A DNA stretch of 7,475 nucleotides from Actinomycetes bacterium (lineage in GTDB: Bacteria > Actinomycetota > Acidimicrobiia > Acidimicrobiales > RAAP-2): positions 1 to 7,475 of the forward strand of contig JAJYMD010000349.1 in assembly GCA_021787255.1 (NCBI GenBank), read 5' to 3'. The notes below the pieces were generated by a model, which did no database searches, was not told the DNA's origin, and saw only the letters and a program-made list of their open reading frames with translations. Each line of letters starts with the position of its first letter. Within the stretch, counting starts at the first letter, position 1. Shown here in pieces: positions 6,288 through 7,475 of this stretch. Made by a program: the position numbers and the translations under genes.

Positions 6288-7408
6288 TTGCCTGCCGCAG
6301 CCCGGTACAGGTCCACCAGGCCTTGCGCGCACGTGTCCCAGTCGAACACCGCCGCACGTGCAAGGCCGCGCGCGCTCAGGTCCGCTGCGGTCCGGTGGGA
6401 GTCGACGACCGAGGCGATGGCTTCGGCGAGCGCGTCCCGGTCGCGTGGCTCCACGAGCAGCGCACCGCCGTCCAGCACCTCTCCGAGCGCGCCCGCACGC
6501 GTCGCGACCACCGGCGTCCCCGCGGACATGGCCTGCAGCGGCGGATACCCGAACCCCTCGTACAGCGACGGGTACACGAGGACCGCAGCGCCGCGGATCA
6601 GGCCCGAGAGCGTCGCGGCGTCGACCCAGCCGGTGCGCACGACGCGCGCCCGTGCCCGAGCGGCGTCCAGCGCACCCTCGAGCGCCGCGCTGCCCCAGCC
6701 TGCAGGACCGGCGAGCACGAGCCCGAGGTCCGCTCGGTCCTGCGCGAGCAGGTCGAAAGCCGCGACGAGGCCGGGCAGGTCCTTGCGCGGCTCCGCGGTG
6801 CCGACGGCAAGCACGTAGCGCGCCATTCCCGGCCGCAGGTACCTGGAGGGCGCGTCCTCGTCGGGCGGCGGGAGCGGTGGGACCCCGGAAGCGACGGGGC
6901 GCACGCGCGAAGGGTCGGCGCGGAAAACCTCGACCACCTCCTCGGCCACCGACTTCGAATGGGTGTGCACCCACGCGCCACGCGCAAGGGCGCGGCGCAC
7001 GAGGTTCGGGTACGCAAGCGTGGCCCGGTCGCACAGCTCGGGGTAGCGCACCGTCGTGAGGTCGTGCACCGTGACGACCCTGGCGGCTCTGCGGGTGGGC
7101 GGCACGACGTAGTTCGTCCCGTGGACCACGTCCACCGGCCCCACGAACCGCTCCAACGGCGGCCATTCCGCCCGGCGCCACGACGCGTGGAGCGGGCGTG
7201 CCGGCATCGCGCGCCGCGCCAGCGCGACGCCATTCGGCACGCGCCCGTCGATCGCGTGCCGCCTGCGCCAGCTGACCGCGAACACGCTCGCCGCGACGTC
7301 CGCGCGCCGTGACAACCCGTCGAGCACGCCCGCGCAGAAGGCACCGACGCCCGTCGGTCTTCCGATGAGCGGGGTCGCGTCGAGCGCGACGCGCAACCCG
7401 TCAGCCAC
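6284..7408 (-). CDS. GT4 glycosyltransferase A
   Basis: A 374-residue GT-B fold enzyme of normal family length. N-terminal domain: LDATPL (9-14), PTGVGAF (18-24, glycine loop), HGTNY (96-100), TVHDL (113-117, H115), THSKSVAEEV (149-158). C-terminal domain: VGTAEPRKD (202-210), with R208 and K209 in the donor-phosphate position, GPAGWGS (234-240), and YEGFGYPPLQ (283-292). The first Glu of the E-x7-E motif is E284, but the second position is Gln (Q292), unlike genes B and C. The loop after VVATRAG (302-308) is short and normal. Start GTG 7408 is chosen because AAAAGGAG lies 6 bases upstream and because the protein then begins, as is usual, just before the first beta strand. It is followed by gene B with an ATGA overlap. 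Role: sugar transfer in surface glycan assembly. As first of three GT4 genes in the run it may act early, but gene order does not prove reaction order. Confidence 0.95.
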   Translation of the reverse strand: MADGLRVALDATPLIGRPTGVGAFCAGVLDGLSRRADVAASVFAVSWRRRHAIDGRVPNGVALARRAMPARPLHASWRRAEWPPLERFVGPVDVVHGTNYVVPPTRRAARVVTVHDLTTVRYPELCDRATLAYPNLVRRALARGAWVHTHSKSVAEEVVEVFRADPSRVRPVASGVPPLPPPDEDAPSRYLRPGMARYVLAVGTAEPRKDLPGLVAAFDLLAQDRADLGLVLAGPAGWGSAALEGALDAARARARVVRTGWVDAATLSGLIRGAAVLVYPSLYEGFGYPPLQAMSAGTPVVATRAGALGEVLDGGALLVEPRDRDALAEAIASVVDSHRTAADLSARGLARAAVFDWDTCAQGLVDLYRAAAGK

Positions 7409-7475
7409 GCGCCGCTCCTTTTGTTGCTTTTGCGCGTTGTGCGCGCTCTCCCAGTGTGCCGAGAACCGCGTCGGA
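7401..7475 (-). CDS. Possible C-terminal tail of an upstream gene (5' part outside window)
   Basis: Reading inward from the right edge on the minus strand, one frame is open for 24 codons and stops at TGA 7403-7401, overlapping the start of glycosyltransferase A by 8 bases. The predicted tail (VLGTLGERAQRAKATKGAARG) is polar, basic and helix-prone, as C-terminal tails often are. The overlap fits the tight spacing of the operon. Against it, third positions are less GC-rich than in neighbouring genes, and all three minus-strand frames are open over so short a distance. Product unknown. Confidence 0.35.
   Translation of the reverse strand, partial: SDAVLGTLGERAQRAKATKGAARG
7415..7422 (-). promoter_or_regulatory. 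Strong ribosome binding site of glycosyltransferase A
   Basis: AAAAGGAG with a 6-base spacer to GTG 7408. The flanking A-rich stretch (about 7434-7415 on the minus strand) should keep the start region unstructured. A small inverted repeat GCGCG-CACAA-CGCGC lies just upstream. This site fixes the GTG start. Confidence 0.75.

Noticed and set aside
5106..6818. A 570-codon open frame on the plus strand containing an Arg/His/Asp repeat
   Set aside because: It is antisense to genes A and B. The repeat is only the other-strand reading of the 15-bp minisatellite, and the flanking protein has no recognisable motif.
6288..7181. N-terminal extension of gene B up to 7181
   Set aside because: The extension lies wholly inside gene A in another frame and has no transferase motif. 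The GT4 fold begins at ATG 6287, which overlaps the stop of gene A in the usual ATGA form.
1..7475. tRNA, rRNA, insertion sequence, phage or defence genes
   Set aside because: Almost the whole window is accounted for by six glycan-related or small genes. I found no cloverleaf-like segment, transposase motif, terminal inverted repeats or nuclease signature.

Overview
The window is very GC-rich, with coding third positions almost always G or C. GTG starts are common and genes are packed head to tail with 4-base overlaps. These traits, plus a GT2-transferase/multi-pass membrane fusion of a type I associate with Actinomycetota, suggest a high-GC actinobacterium, possibly in or near Acidimicrobiia. 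No marker gene is present, so the placement is inference.

Layout, right to left (most genes are on the minus strand). At the right edge is a possible C-terminal tail of an upstream gene (7475-7401). Three consecutive GT4 glycosyltransferases follow: A (7408-6284), B (6287-5079) and C (5068-3932). Next is an NAD(P)-dependent sugar-nucleotide reductase, most like GDP-6-deoxy-D-lyxo-4-hexulose reductase (Rmd), at 3920-3003. A to D look like one operon: A and B share ATGA, B and C are 10 bases apart, C and D 11 bases apart. A small unrecognised helical protein (E, 2668-3027) lies on the plus strand, convergent with D and divergent from F. F (2480 to the left edge) is a GT2 domain joined by a hydrophilic linker to a large membrane domain. 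F has no stop codon in the window, so it is easy to miss if only closed reading frames are considered.

Together the genes point to assembly of a cell-surface polysaccharide. The reductase would supply a 6-deoxyhexose donor (GDP-D-rhamnose if it is Rmd). The three cytosolic GT4 enzymes would add successive sugars to a lipid-linked chain. F would act at the membrane. The Gmd dehydratase that Rmd would need is not in the window, nor are any flippase, ABC exporter or polymerase genes.

I see no convincing novel defence, mobile or RNA system. The most unusual features are two small tandem repeats in and just after gene B. One is a six-copy 15-bp in-frame minisatellite that puts Ser-Val-Thr-Val-Pro pentads into the catalytic domain beside the donor-binding motif. 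The other is a 14-bp tandem duplication at the B/C junction, which turned an apparent GTGA stop/start overlap into two such overlaps with a five-codon mini-ORF between them.
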